Assembly (NCBI GenBank): GCA_045589235.1
Contig: JAZNOR010000034.1
Span: 1-8,435 of the forward strand
Length of the DNA stretch: 8,435 bases
From: RGIG7332 sp045589235
Lineage (GTDB): Bacteria; Bacillota; Clostridia; Oscillospirales; JAAYXM01
Reading direction: 5' to 3'
The first letter of the stretch is position 1. Every line of letters starts with the position of its first letter. Both the position numbers and the translations under genes were made by a program. Positions 1 to 6,431 of this stretch are shown here, in pieces. The notes beneath the pieces were generated by a model. That model saw only the letters and a list, made by a program, of their open reading frames with translations, was not told where the DNA came from and ran no database searches.

Positions 1-181
1 TGTAGAGCTTACCCACAGTGACTTCGATGAAGTATCAGACTATGCAAAAGAGGCAGTAGAAGCCCTTATCAAGTCAGGACTCATCGCAGGTTCAAACGGC
101 AAGATTAATCCTAAGGCTACAGCAACTCGTGCTGAAGTAGCAGTAGTTCTTAGCCGAATCTACGCACTTATCAACAAGTAA
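1..181 (+). CDS. SLH-domain protein, C-terminal end only (5' truncated)
   Basis: The reading frame starts at base 2 and runs open for 59 codons to a triple in-frame stop (TAA TAA TAA from 179). The visible residues form most of one S-layer homology repeat: FDEV, then the amphipathic helix YAKEAVEALIKSGLIAG, then NGKINPKATATRAEVAVVLSRIY. The G-L-I-x-G turn and the TRAE motif are the SLH signature. SLH repeats normally come in threes and bind pyruvylated secondary cell-wall polymer, anchoring an exported protein to the Gram-positive cell wall. Here the repeat lies at the extreme C-terminus, so the anchor is C-terminal and the functional part of the protein lies upstream of the window. What that part does (S-layer protein, glycosidase, adhesin) cannot be told. 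The family call is secure; the product is unknown. Confidence 0.88.
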   Translation, partial: VELTHSDFDEVSDYAKEAVEALIKSGLIAGSNGKINPKATATRAEVAVVLSRIYALINK

Positions 182-185
182 TAAT

Positions 186-220
186 AAAAATCACCTGTGG
201 GAAACCACAGGTGATTTTTT
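186..220. terminator. Strong intrinsic terminator, near-symmetrical (bidirectional)
   Basis: A perfect 15-bp stem (186-200 with 205-219) closes a GAAA tetraloop of the GNRA type. The G/C-rich core is CACCTGTGG/CCACAGGTG, flanked by A5 on the left and T6 on the right. On the plus strand it ends the SLH gene five bases after its first stop codon. Because the A-tract reads as T5 on the other strand, it can also stop transcripts arriving from the convergent AraC-type gene. Confidence 0.93.
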
Positions 221-237
221 ATGCTGTTGCACAAATA

Positions 238-268
238 AGGAGAGCCTTTTTATTAAAAAGGCTCTCCT
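238..268 (-). terminator. Hairpin terminator downstream of the AraC-type gene
   Basis: A perfect 14-bp stem (238-251 with 255-268) has a 3-base loop, with core AGGAGAGCC/GGCTCTCCT plus an A/T-rich upper stem. It lies five bases beyond the stop codon of the minus-strand regulator. Read on the minus strand it is followed by TTATTTG, a poor U-tract, so termination may be completed at the stronger hairpin at 186-220. The placement says it belongs to the regulator's transcript, as a terminator or a 3'-end stabilising hairpin. Confidence 0.72.
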
Positions 269-273
269 GTATT

Positions 274-1140
274 TTATAATATATAATCTGATTTGTTCTT
301 GTTTACCGTTGTTATCTGCTGGAATTTAAGCGGCGTTAAATTCGTATATTCATAAAAGAGCTTTATGAAATAACTGGTGCCCGGATAACCGCACTTTCTC
401 GCAACAGTGTTAACTGAAAGGCCCTCGCGAAGCAGAGTTTTGGAAGCTTCAATTCGCGTGAGAGTTAAGAATTTGCCGACCGTCATACCAACCTTTTTCT
501 TGAAGTCGTTGGCAAGCTTTGTGTTACTAACGAAGAAAATATTACACAGGCTTGTTAAATTTAAATCTTCATTATAATGGTCTTGAATATATTTTATAAC
601 CTCATCAATATACGTTGCGGTGACCGAAGTAGAATTGTCTGCCGATTTAACAACAACATCGGTTGCAAGAAGCATAAGCTCGGTTGTGAGCAAACGGAAT
701 TCAAGAAAAGCAGCTTGCGAGTCACGCTCGGTTTCGTAGCGGTCAAGCATAGTTTCCATAAGCGTTTGCATATGGCTAAAGGTTCTCTCAGGCACGCGCC
801 ATATTCCGGATGTTGAAGTAAGCGGCGAGATTGAGAGCGTATACTCAGGAATAAACGATGGTAACAGGTCTGAATGGAACTGAATCTGATATCGCTCATA
901 CTGCGCCTTTTGGTTTATGTACGGATTGTGGAGCTGATGTGCACGCGAAAAGATAAAGCATTTGTCATTTATGTGGTCTACGAAATTTTTTGAAGCGTAG
1001 GTGATATCACCCGCGGAAATAAGCGAAAACTCATGGAACGGGTGTGAATGGAGGGCGCACTGGTCCTCTGAAAATCCGACTCCGCTATAATAGTCAATAT
1101 GAAAATCAACACCATCTTTGTCTAAAAAACAGCTTTGCAT
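274..1140 (-). CDS. AraC-family transcriptional regulator, probable regulator of the uxa operon
   Basis: This encodes a 288-residue cytoplasmic DNA-binding regulator. The N-terminal half looks like an AraC-type cupin sensor, with the HSHPFHEF motif at residues 31-38 (H31, H33, H36, E37) followed by short beta-strand stretches. Residues about 177-276 form the AraC/XylS domain with two helix-turn-helix units. The first is around NLTSLCNIFFVSNTKLANDFKKK; the second is around SVNTVARKCGYPGTSYFIKLFYEYTNLTP, which carries the usual A-x-x-x-G-Y and F-x-x-x-F-x-x-x-x-x-x-P pattern. I start it at the ATG at 1138-1140. A longer frame opens at a TTG at 1203, but those bases are the -35 box of a good promoter for this gene, which makes the longer start unlikely. 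The SD before the chosen ATG is weak (GGAAAGTGG). Divergence from uxaBAC suggests a galacturonate-pathway regulator; the ligand and the sign of control are not visible. Family call firm, target inferred. Confidence 0.9.
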   Translation of the reverse strand: MQSCFLDKDGVDFHIDYYSGVGFSEDQCALHSHPFHEFSLISAGDITYASKNFVDHINDKCFIFSRAHQLHNPYINQKAQYERYQIQFHSDLLPSFIPEYTLSISPLTSTSGIWRVPERTFSHMQTLMETMLDRYETERDSQAAFLEFRLLTTELMLLATDVVVKSADNSTSVTATYIDEVIKYIQDHYNEDLNLTSLCNIFFVSNTKLANDFKKKVGMTVGKFLTLTRIEASKTLLREGLSVNTVARKCGYPGTSYFIKLFYEYTNLTPLKFQQITTVNKNKSDYIL

Positions 1141-1174
1141 ATTAAAAACCACTTTCCGTTTAGAGTATAATTTT

Positions 1175-1203
1175 ATGATATAACAAGATTTTAGATTCGT
1201 CAA
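1175..1203 (-). promoter_or_regulatory. Sigma-A-type promoter of the AraC-type gene
   Basis: On the minus strand, TTGACG (1198-1203) is followed after exactly 17 bases by TATCAT (1175-1180). Transcription would start near 1168, leaving a leader of about 28 bases before the ATG at 1140. Optimal spacing and a 5/6 -35 match make it the best promoter candidate upstream of the regulator. Confidence 0.72.
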
Positions 1204-1214
1204 TGGTAAAAAAC

Positions 1215-1274
1215 GTGAAAAGTGTGAATAAAAGTTATATTTTTAAAAAAATATTGCTTGCAATGTAGTGAAAA
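1215..1274 (+). promoter_or_regulatory. Candidate regulator-binding region between the divergent promoters
   Basis: GTGAAAA occurs at 1215-1221, GTGAATA at 1224-1230, and GTGAAAA again at 1268-1274. The first two lie head-to-tail with a 9-bp period, 28-43 bp upstream of the uxa -35 box, where an AraC-type activator often binds. The third lies in the spacer between -35 and -10, where binding would repress. AraC-family proteins usually bind direct repeats, but the match is short and the region is A/T-rich, so the operator role is inference. The A/T-rich stretch 1231-1255 just before the -35 could also act as an UP element. Confidence 0.4.
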
Positions 1275-1286
1275 TGCAAGTATAAT
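1258..1286 (+). promoter_or_regulatory. Sigma-A-type promoter of the uxaB-uxaA-uxaC operon
   Basis: TTGCAA (1258-1263) and a perfect TATAAT (1281-1286) are separated by 17 bases. Transcription would begin near 1293, giving a leader of about 27 bases that includes the SD AAGGAG (1306-1311), 8 bases before the uxaB ATG. An inverted repeat, CTTGCA (1257-1262) and TGCAAG (1275-1280), overlaps the -35 box and the end of the spacer and could be a second operator. Confidence 0.8.
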
Positions 1287-1319
1287 TTATATATACTAGT
1301 TTGATAAGGAGAATGTGAC

Positions 1320-2801
1320 ATGGAAAAGTTGAATAGAAAAACACTTGAACATTCAAGCTACAATGGATTTGTTCAGGGCGATGCGCCGGAGAAGGTGCTT
1401 CAGTTCGGTGAGGGCAACTTCCTGCGTGCTTTTGTTGATTACTTTTTTGATGTATTAAATGAAAAGGAAGGCTTTAACGGCAAGATTGCCATGGTTCAGC
1501 CGATTGAAAAAGGCCTTACCGATATGATAAATGAGCAGGAGGGATTATATACTCTCTATCTCCGCGGCTCTGAAAACGGCGAGGCGGTTATGAGAAAACG
1601 CGTTATCACAAGCGTTTCACGTTGTATTGACCCGTATCGTGATTTTAATGTTTTTATGGACTGTGCTAAAAATCCTGAGCTTAAGTATCTTGTAAGCAAC
1701 ACTACCGAGGCCGGTATTGCATATTCCGATGCCGATAAGTTTGACGATGCTCCGGCAAAAAGTTTCCCTGCAAAGCTCACTCGTTTTATGTATGAGCGTT
1801 TTAAGTTATTCGAGGGAAAGAAAGGCTCCGGCTTTATCATCTTAAGCTGTGAGCTTATTGACAATAACGGTAAAGAGCTTTTAAACTGCGTTGAAAAATA
1901 CATCAGTCTCTGGAATTTATCCGATGAGTTCTTAAAATGGGTGCGTGAGGAGAATATTTTCTGCTCAACTTTAGTTGACCGTATTGTTACAGGTTATCCG
2001 AGAAATGAAGCTGATAAGTTTAATGCTGAAAACGGCTATGTTGACAATCTCCTCGACACAGGTGAGGTGTTTGGCTTCTGGGTAATTGAAGGTCCGCAGA
2101 GTATCCGCGAGGCGCTTCCGTTTGACAAGGCAGGCCTTCCGGTAATCGTTGTTGACGACGTTACTCCGTATAAGAAGCGCAAGGTGCGCATCTTAAACGG
2201 AACACACACTTCAATGACTCCCGCTTCCATGCTTGCAGGTGAGGAAATCGTTCGCAACTGTATGGAAAATGAAGTTATCTCAGGCTATGTTAACGGCCTT
2301 ATCTACGATGAAATCATCCCGATTTTAACGCTCCCGAAGGATGAGCTTTTGGAATTTGCAGGCGCGGTTGCAGACAGATTTAAAAATCCGTATATCGACC
2401 ATCGTCTCACTGATATTTCACTAAACTCAATCTCAAAGTGGAAGGCGCGCGTTATGCCGTCACTCCTTGAGTATATTGATAAATTCGGCAAATTACCTGA
2501 GAAGCTCAGCTTCTCTCTTGCAGGTCTCATCCGCTTCTACAAGGGCGTGGAAAAAGACGGCAGCTTTGTTGGATGCGCAAACGGTAAGGAATATGCAATT
2601 CGCGATGACCGCGATATCTGCGCATATTTTGCAGCACTCCCGTGGGAGGATGTTTCTAAAACAACAAAGACAGTTCTTTCAAACATTGATTTCTGGGGCC
2701 GCGATTTAACTGAAGTTTCAGGCCTTGCAGACAAGGTAGCAGGCTTTATTTCAAAGATTGACGAAATCGGCGCATCAGAGGTTATGAGGAGCATTTTATA
2801 A
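1320..2801 (+). CDS. uxaB: Tagaturonate reductase (altronate oxidoreductase)
   Basis: This enzyme reduces D-tagaturonate to D-altronate with NADH in the cytoplasm, the second step of galacturonate breakdown. The 493-residue protein has the length and architecture of the long-chain mannitol dehydrogenase family. QFGEGNFLRAFVD (28-40) is the nucleotide-binding N-terminus. SNTTEAGI and KFDDAPAKSFPAKLTR follow in the Rossmann domain, then FCSTLVDRIVTGYPR at mid-protein. The catalytic signature K-x4-N-x2-H is intact as K288, N293 and H296 within KVRILNGTH. These blocks match my recollection of E. coli UxaB closely (FDDAP..YPAKLTR, STLVDRIVTGYPR), better than the mannonate-forming UxuB. The ATG has the SD AAGGAG at 8 bases. 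It is the first gene of the operon; its stop TAA shares its last A with the ATG of uxaA, so the two are probably translationally coupled. Confidence 0.94.
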   Translation: MEKLNRKTLEHSSYNGFVQGDAPEKVLQFGEGNFLRAFVDYFFDVLNEKEGFNGKIAMVQPIEKGLTDMINEQEGLYTLYLRGSENGEAVMRKRVITSVSRCIDPYRDFNVFMDCAKNPELKYLVSNTTEAGIAYSDADKFDDAPAKSFPAKLTRFMYERFKLFEGKKGSGFIILSCELIDNNGKELLNCVEKYISLWNLSDEFLKWVREENIFCSTLVDRIVTGYPRNEADKFNAENGYVDNLLDTGEVFGFWVIEGPQSIREALPFDKAGLPVIVVDDVTPYKKRKVRILNGTHTSMTPASMLAGEEIVRNCMENEVISGYVNGLIYDEIIPILTLPKDELLEFAGAVADRFKNPYIDHRLTDISLNSISKWKARVMPSLLEYIDKFGKLPEKLSFSLAGLIRFYKGVEKDGSFVGCANGKEYAIRDDRDICAYFAALPWEDVSKTTKTVLSNIDFWGRDLTEVSGLADKVAGFISKIDEIGASEVMRSIL

Positions 2802-4261
2802 TGAAGTTTATAAAAATAAACGAAAAGGATAACGTAGCTGTTGCTCTCACCGATTTAAAAGCAGGGGAAGAGTGCTTGGGCGTTACTCTTAAAAATGACA
2901 TTCCGCGTGGCCATAAGGTTTCACTTTGCGATATTGCAAAGGGCGAGAATATAATTAAATACGCATCCCCCATAGGTCATGCTAAAGAAAATATCTCTTC
3001 GGGTGAGCACGTGCACAGTCATAATGTGAAGTCTAACCTTGAAGGAATTTTGGAATATACATATAATCCCGTAAACGCGCCTGAATTAAAAGCAGATGAG
3101 CGCACCTTTATGGGCTATCGCAGGGAAAACGGCAAGGTAGGAATCAGAAATGAAATCTGGGTTATCCCGACCGTTGGCTGCGTTAATTCAATCGGCAAGA
3201 TCATTGCCGAGAAATCACGCGCTGATGGCGAAATTTCAGGAATTTACGCTTTTGAGCATCCATATGGCTGCTCTCAGCTCGGCGGCGACCATGAAATGAC
3301 AAAGGCTGCTCTTGCAGGACTTGTTAATCATCCGAATGCTGCAGGTGTTCTGGTGCTCGCGCTCGGCTGCGAGAACTTAACGCTCGACCAGATGAAAGAG
3401 GCAATCGGCGAATATGACGAAAGAAGAGTTAAATTCTTAGTCTGCCAGGATGTGGAAGATGAAATTTCCGAGGGTGTTCGCCTTGTGGGCGAGCTTGTTG
3501 ATGCGTATAAAAATGAAAAGCGCGTTGAAATTTCCGCCTCCGAACTCGTTGTCGGTCTTAAATGCGGCGGAAGTGACGGATTATCAGGCATTACCGCAAA
3601 TCCGCTTGTCGGCGAGTTTTCCGATAAGCTTATTTCCTGCGGCGGCACAAGCATTTTAACCGAGGTGCCTGAGATGTTCGGCGCGGAAACGCTTCTTATG
3701 AACAGATGCAAAAATGAAGAGCTGTTTAACAAAACGGTTTGCATGATAAACGATTTTAAAAAGTATTATATGCGTTACGGCGAGAAGATTGATGAAAATC
3801 CGTCACCCGGTAACCGAAAGGGCGGTATCACAACGCTTGAGGATAAGGCACTCGGATGCACGCAAAAGGGCGGAAACAGCCTTGTGTGCGGTGTGCTCGA
3901 CTACGGTGAGGCGGTTTGCGATAAGGGCCTTAATCTTCTTACCGCGCCGGGAAATGACCTCGTTGCATCAACAGCACTTGCAATCAGTGGTGCACATATG
4001 GTATTATTTACTACGGGTCGAGGAACGCCGTTCGGTTCACCCGTGCCAACAGTTAAGATTTCAACCAACACCGCTCTCTTCGATAAGAAACGCGCGTGGA
4101 TTGATTTTAACGCAGGCGAGCTTGTTGACGGTAAAGATATGAGCGCATTGTGCGATGAGTTTTTCGACTATATTTTATCCGTCGCAAGCGGTAAGGAAAC
4201 CAATACCGAAAAGCACGGCATCCGCGATATTGCTATCTTTAAGGATGGCGTTACATTATAA
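2801..4261 (+). CDS. uxaA: Altronate dehydratase
   Basis: UxaA dehydrates D-altronate to 2-keto-3-deoxy-D-gluconate; family enzymes need a divalent metal such as iron. The 486-residue protein has the two expected parts: an N-terminal SAF domain (about 1-75, with LKNDIPRGHK, DIAKGENIIKYASPIGHA and GEHVHSHN) and a long catalytic altronase domain. The latter shows RRENGKVGIRNEIW, PTVGCVNSIG, HPYGCSQLGGDH (Cys157), ALGCEN (Cys190), KCGGSDGLSGITANP, LTEVPEMFGAE, ENPSPGNRKGGITTLEDKA, LGCTQKGG and FTTGRGTPFGSPVPTVKI. The C-terminus (DIAIFKDGVTL) also fits UxaA, so the gene is complete. Length is slightly under the roughly 495 residues of E. coli UxaA, partly from a shorter loop near residue 24. The start overlaps the uxaB stop by one base, with the SD AGGAG inside the end of uxaB (2787-2791, 9 bases before the ATG). 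A galactarate or other aldarate dehydratase is less likely, given the SAF fusion and neighbours. Confidence 0.95.
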   Translation: MKFIKINEKDNVAVALTDLKAGEECLGVTLKNDIPRGHKVSLCDIAKGENIIKYASPIGHAKENISSGEHVHSHNVKSNLEGILEYTYNPVNAPELKADERTFMGYRRENGKVGIRNEIWVIPTVGCVNSIGKIIAEKSRADGEISGIYAFEHPYGCSQLGGDHEMTKAALAGLVNHPNAAGVLVLALGCENLTLDQMKEAIGEYDERRVKFLVCQDVEDEISEGVRLVGELVDAYKNEKRVEISASELVVGLKCGGSDGLSGITANPLVGEFSDKLISCGGTSILTEVPEMFGAETLLMNRCKNEELFNKTVCMINDFKKYYMRYGEKIDENPSPGNRKGGITTLEDKALGCTQKGGNSLVCGVLDYGEAVCDKGLNLLTAPGNDLVASTALAISGAHMVLFTTGRGTPFGSPVPTVKISTNTALFDKKRAWIDFNAGELVDGKDMSALCDEFFDYILSVASGKETNTEKHGIRDIAIFKDGVTL

Positions 4262-4288
4262 GCTGTTGGCTTAACAGGAGGCAAGATT

Positions 4289-5689
4289 ATGAAAAAGTTT
4301 ATGGATGCAGATTTCTTGCTTGAAACAGAAACTGCGAAAAAGTTATATCACGATTATGCTGAGAAGATGCCGATTATCGACTATCACTGCCATCTTCTCC
4401 CACAGCAGATTGCTGAGGATAAGAGATACGAAACAATTACCGATGTGTGGCTCGACCGTGACCATTATAAGTGGCGCGCTATGCGTATTTTCGGCGTGGA
4501 GGAAAAATACATAACAGGCGATGCTTCCCCTAAGGAGAAATTCTTCAAGTGGGCAGAGGCTATGCCGTACTGTATCGGAAATCCGCTTTACCACTGGACT
4601 CATCTCGAGCTTCAGAGATATTTCGGCATCTATGAGCCACTCTCTGCTAAGACTGCTGAGAGCATCTGGAACAGATGTAACGAAATCTTAAAGGGTGCTG
4701 ATTTCTCGGCAAGAGGACTCATTAAGCGCTCTAATGTTGAAATTATCTGCACAACGGATGACCCGATTGACTCACTTGAATATCACGAGCAGATTGCAAA
4801 TGATAAGAGCTTTGATGTTAAGGTGCTCCCGTCATTCAGACCTGATAAGGCACTCAACATTACAAGAGGCGAATTCTGCGGATATATAAAGGCACTCGGC
4901 GAAGTAGTCGGCTATGAAATTTCAAGCTTTGATGCACTTAAAAAGGCTCTCGATTCACGCCTTGATTTCTTTGCGGCTCACGGCTGTAAGGTAAGTGACC
5001 ACGCGCTCGACACAGTTGAGTATGCAGAGCCGAATGAAGATGTTGCAAACGCGGTTTTACTCAAGGCTCTCGCAGGGGAGACTCTTACTGAAAATGAGAT
5101 TGCAACATACCGCACAACACTTTTCTTACACTTTGCGCGCGGCTATGCAGAGCGCAACATCGCTATGCAGATTCACATCGGCGCACTTCGTGACAATAAC
5201 TCGGATATGTTTACAAAACTCGGTCCGGACACAGGCTTTGATGCAATTTGCGACAACAGCGTTACCGCAACTCTCGGTAAATTGCTCGATGCTCTGGAGC
5301 GTGAGGATAAGCTTCCGAAGACCGTGCTTTACAGCTTAAATCAGTATCACAATGAGGCGCTTATTACTCTTGCAGGTTGCTTTGCAGGTCATGGCATTGC
5401 AGGTAAGGTGCAGCTCGGTTCAGCTTGGTGGTTTAATGACCACATCGAAGGTATGACACGTCAGATGACCGCATTCGGCAACTTGAGCCTTCTTTCAAAA
5501 TTTGTTGGTATGCTCACCGACTCGCGAAGCTTCTTAAGCTACACAAGACACGAGTATTTCAGAAGAATCCTGTGTAACTTAATCGGCAATTGGGTTGAAA
5601 ATGGCGAGGTCTACTGCGATATGGAGGCACTCGGTAAAATCGTTTGCGATATAAGCTACAATAATACAAAGAATTTCTTATTTAAATAA
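4289..5689 (+). CDS. uxaC: Glucuronate/galacturonate isomerase (uronate isomerase)
   Basis: UxaC opens the pathway, isomerising D-galacturonate to D-tagaturonate and D-glucuronate to D-fructuronate. It is a 466-residue TIM-barrel enzyme of the amidohydrolase superfamily, normal length for the family (about 470). The metal-site HxH motif is H33-C-H35 within IIDYHCHLLPQQIAED. Other family blocks are DHYKWRAMR, GNPLYHWTHLEL, TTDDPIDSLEYH, KVLPSFRPDKALNI, FAAHGCKVSDHALD, QIHIGALRDNN, GSAWWFNDHIEGMTRQM and the C-terminal LTDSRSFLSYTRHEYFRRIL. It is the third operon gene, 27 bases after uxaA, with its own strong SD AGGAGG (4276-4281) 7 bases before the ATG. Because UxaC accepts both uronates, the operon could also feed fructuronate forward, but no mannonate genes (uxuA/uxuB) are present here, so the galacturonate branch is the one encoded. 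A terminator follows five bases after the stop codon. Confidence 0.96.
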   Translation: MKKFMDADFLLETETAKKLYHDYAEKMPIIDYHCHLLPQQIAEDKRYETITDVWLDRDHYKWRAMRIFGVEEKYITGDASPKEKFFKWAEAMPYCIGNPLYHWTHLELQRYFGIYEPLSAKTAESIWNRCNEILKGADFSARGLIKRSNVEIICTTDDPIDSLEYHEQIANDKSFDVKVLPSFRPDKALNITRGEFCGYIKALGEVVGYEISSFDALKKALDSRLDFFAAHGCKVSDHALDTVEYAEPNEDVANAVLLKALAGETLTENEIATYRTTLFLHFARGYAERNIAMQIHIGALRDNNSDMFTKLGPDTGFDAICDNSVTATLGKLLDALEREDKLPKTVLYSLNQYHNEALITLAGCFAGHGIAGKVQLGSAWWFNDHIEGMTRQMTAFGNLSLLSKFVGMLTDSRSFLSYTRHEYFRRILCNLIGNWVENGEVYCDMEALGKIVCDISYNNTKNFLFK

Positions 5690-5693
5690 CATT

Positions 5694-5719
5694 TGCGCCC
5701 GCTTACACGGGCGCATTTT
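5694..5719 (+). terminator. Intrinsic terminator of the uxa operon
   Basis: An 8-bp G/C-rich stem TGCGCCCG/CGGGCGCA (5694-5701 with 5708-5715) closes the 6-base loop CTTACA and is followed by TTTTCTGTT. It begins five bases after the uxaC stop and ends just before the next promoter, separating the operon from the membrane-protein gene. Confidence 0.9.
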
Positions 5720-5722
5720 CTG

Positions 5723-5751
5723 TTGACAAAGCGTGTTTATAAAGCTATAAT
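5723..5751 (+). promoter_or_regulatory. Perfect-consensus sigma-A promoter for the membrane-protein gene
   Basis: TTGACA (5723-5728) and TATAAT (5746-5751) match the sigma-A/sigma-70 consensus at all 12 positions with the optimal 17-base spacer. A start near 5758 gives a leader of about 36 bases to the TTG codon at 5794. A second TATAAT lies at 5753-5758 but is badly spaced from any -35. I see no obvious operator over the promoter. Confidence 0.9.
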
Positions 5752-5781
5752 ATATAATGTTGAGCATTTGCTTTGTATTAT

Positions 5782-5787
5782 GAGGTG
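5782..5787 (+). promoter_or_regulatory. Ribosome binding site that selects a TTG start
   Basis: GAGGTG sits 6 bases before the TTG at 5794-5796. The same frame is open from another TTG at 5773, but that one has no SD upstream and would place the SD inside the coding sequence. An in-frame GTG at 5785 overlaps the SD itself. The TTG at 5794 is therefore preferred. Confidence 0.7.
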
Positions 5788-5793
5788 AATAAA

Positions 5794-6417
5794 TTGGAAA
5801 CTATTAAAATAAAGTCTATTGCAATTGGCGAGCTTATGTGTCTGCTCCCGATTGTGCTCGGAATGGCATTCCGCGATATTATGCCATATGAGAATGTTGT
5901 GCCGTTTCTAAGCGGTAAGTTTGCTGAACGTGATTTTATAATTTTCGGTATTCCGTTTTTTATGGCCTTTTTGCATATTTTCTTGTGTCTGCTTTGCGAT
6001 GTAATATCTGCTGACAGAACTCGCGGCAATGAAAAAAGAATTCTTGTTAAGTCAATTATTCCGATTTTGAATTTCATTTTGTATCTTGCCATTATTATTT
6101 ACGTTCTCGGCCCGGAAAATGATATTGTTAAGATTTGTTCATTCGTTTTCGGCGCAATTTTGATTACTTTGGGTCTTTTTGCAATTAATACCGAAAATTA
6201 TAATTTTGTTAAAATGAAAAAAGGCAGAGTAAAAAGCCGTGCAGTCCGCAGATTCAATGTTTTTTTGGGTTTGGAACTGTTAGGCTTGGGTGGCCTTTTT
6301 TCAGTGAGTGTGTTCTTAAGCTCGGTATTTACTGCGATTTTTGTAGTGCTCTTATTTGCTGTGATTATCATAACAATCGCTGTTGCGCAGTCGATAAGAT
6401 CAAGAAGCAGAAGATAA
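5794..6417 (+). CDS. Small polytopic membrane protein, possibly a diverged SdpI/DUF1648-type protein
   Basis: The predicted protein has 207 residues, mostly hydrophobic. Likely membrane segments are at about 10-26 (weak), 47-69, 86-106, 111-131, 154-175 and 178-200, with a basic, probably cytoplasmic loop at 140-153 (KMKKGRVKSRAVRR) and a basic tail (RSRSRR). The N-terminal part resembles the DUF1648 domain of SdpI-like immunity/membrane proteins: a proline-rich external segment (MPYENVVPFLSGKF), a helix ending in D69, then D-R-T-R-G-N-E and a helix entered by I-I-P. The segment L-x-x-N-x-E-N-Y-N-F followed by K/R residues sits where SdpI proteins have their G-N-x-x-P-K and G-x-R motifs, but those motifs are not intact. 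I recall this from family patterns and could not test it. The gene has its own promoter and terminator and no partner gene beside it. Function unknown; if SdpI-like, roles in toxin immunity or envelope stress are possible but unproven. Confidence 0.82.
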   Translation: METIKIKSIAIGELMCLLPIVLGMAFRDIMPYENVVPFLSGKFAERDFIIFGIPFFMAFLHIFLCLLCDVISADRTRGNEKRILVKSIIPILNFILYLAIIIYVLGPENDIVKICSFVFGAILITLGLFAINTENYNFVKMKKGRVKSRAVRRFNVFLGLELLGLGGLFSVSVFLSSVFTAIFVVLLFAVIIITIAVAQSIRSRSRR

Positions 6418-6431
6418 ATAGCGCTATTTTT

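Noticed and set aside
1254..1263. TTGCTTGCAA near the uxa -35 box as a possible catabolite (CcpA/cre) operator
   Set aside because: It lacks the central CG and flanks of the cre consensus; the symmetry is better described by the CTTGCA/TGCAAG pair. I found no cre-like site in the operon's upstream region.
3328..3744. 138-residue open frame on the minus strand inside uxaA
   Set aside because: It lies wholly antisense to a strongly conserved enzyme, is rich in Ser/Thr/Pro as expected from an opposite-strand shadow, and shows no SD or recognisable domain. The other overlapping frames inside uxaB, uxaC, htpG and the AraC-type gene were dropped for the same reason.
3789..4142. 117-residue plus-strand open frame in another frame of uxaA
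   Set aside because: It is an out-of-frame shadow of the altronase domain, low in complexity and Arg/Ser/Leu-rich, with no ribosome binding site.
6416..6429. Perfect 14-bp palindrome AAATAGCGCTATTT at the end of the membrane-protein gene
   Set aside because: It overlaps the stop codon, can form only a weak 5-bp stem, and stands just before a much better terminator. It could be a protein-binding site, but nothing else supports this.
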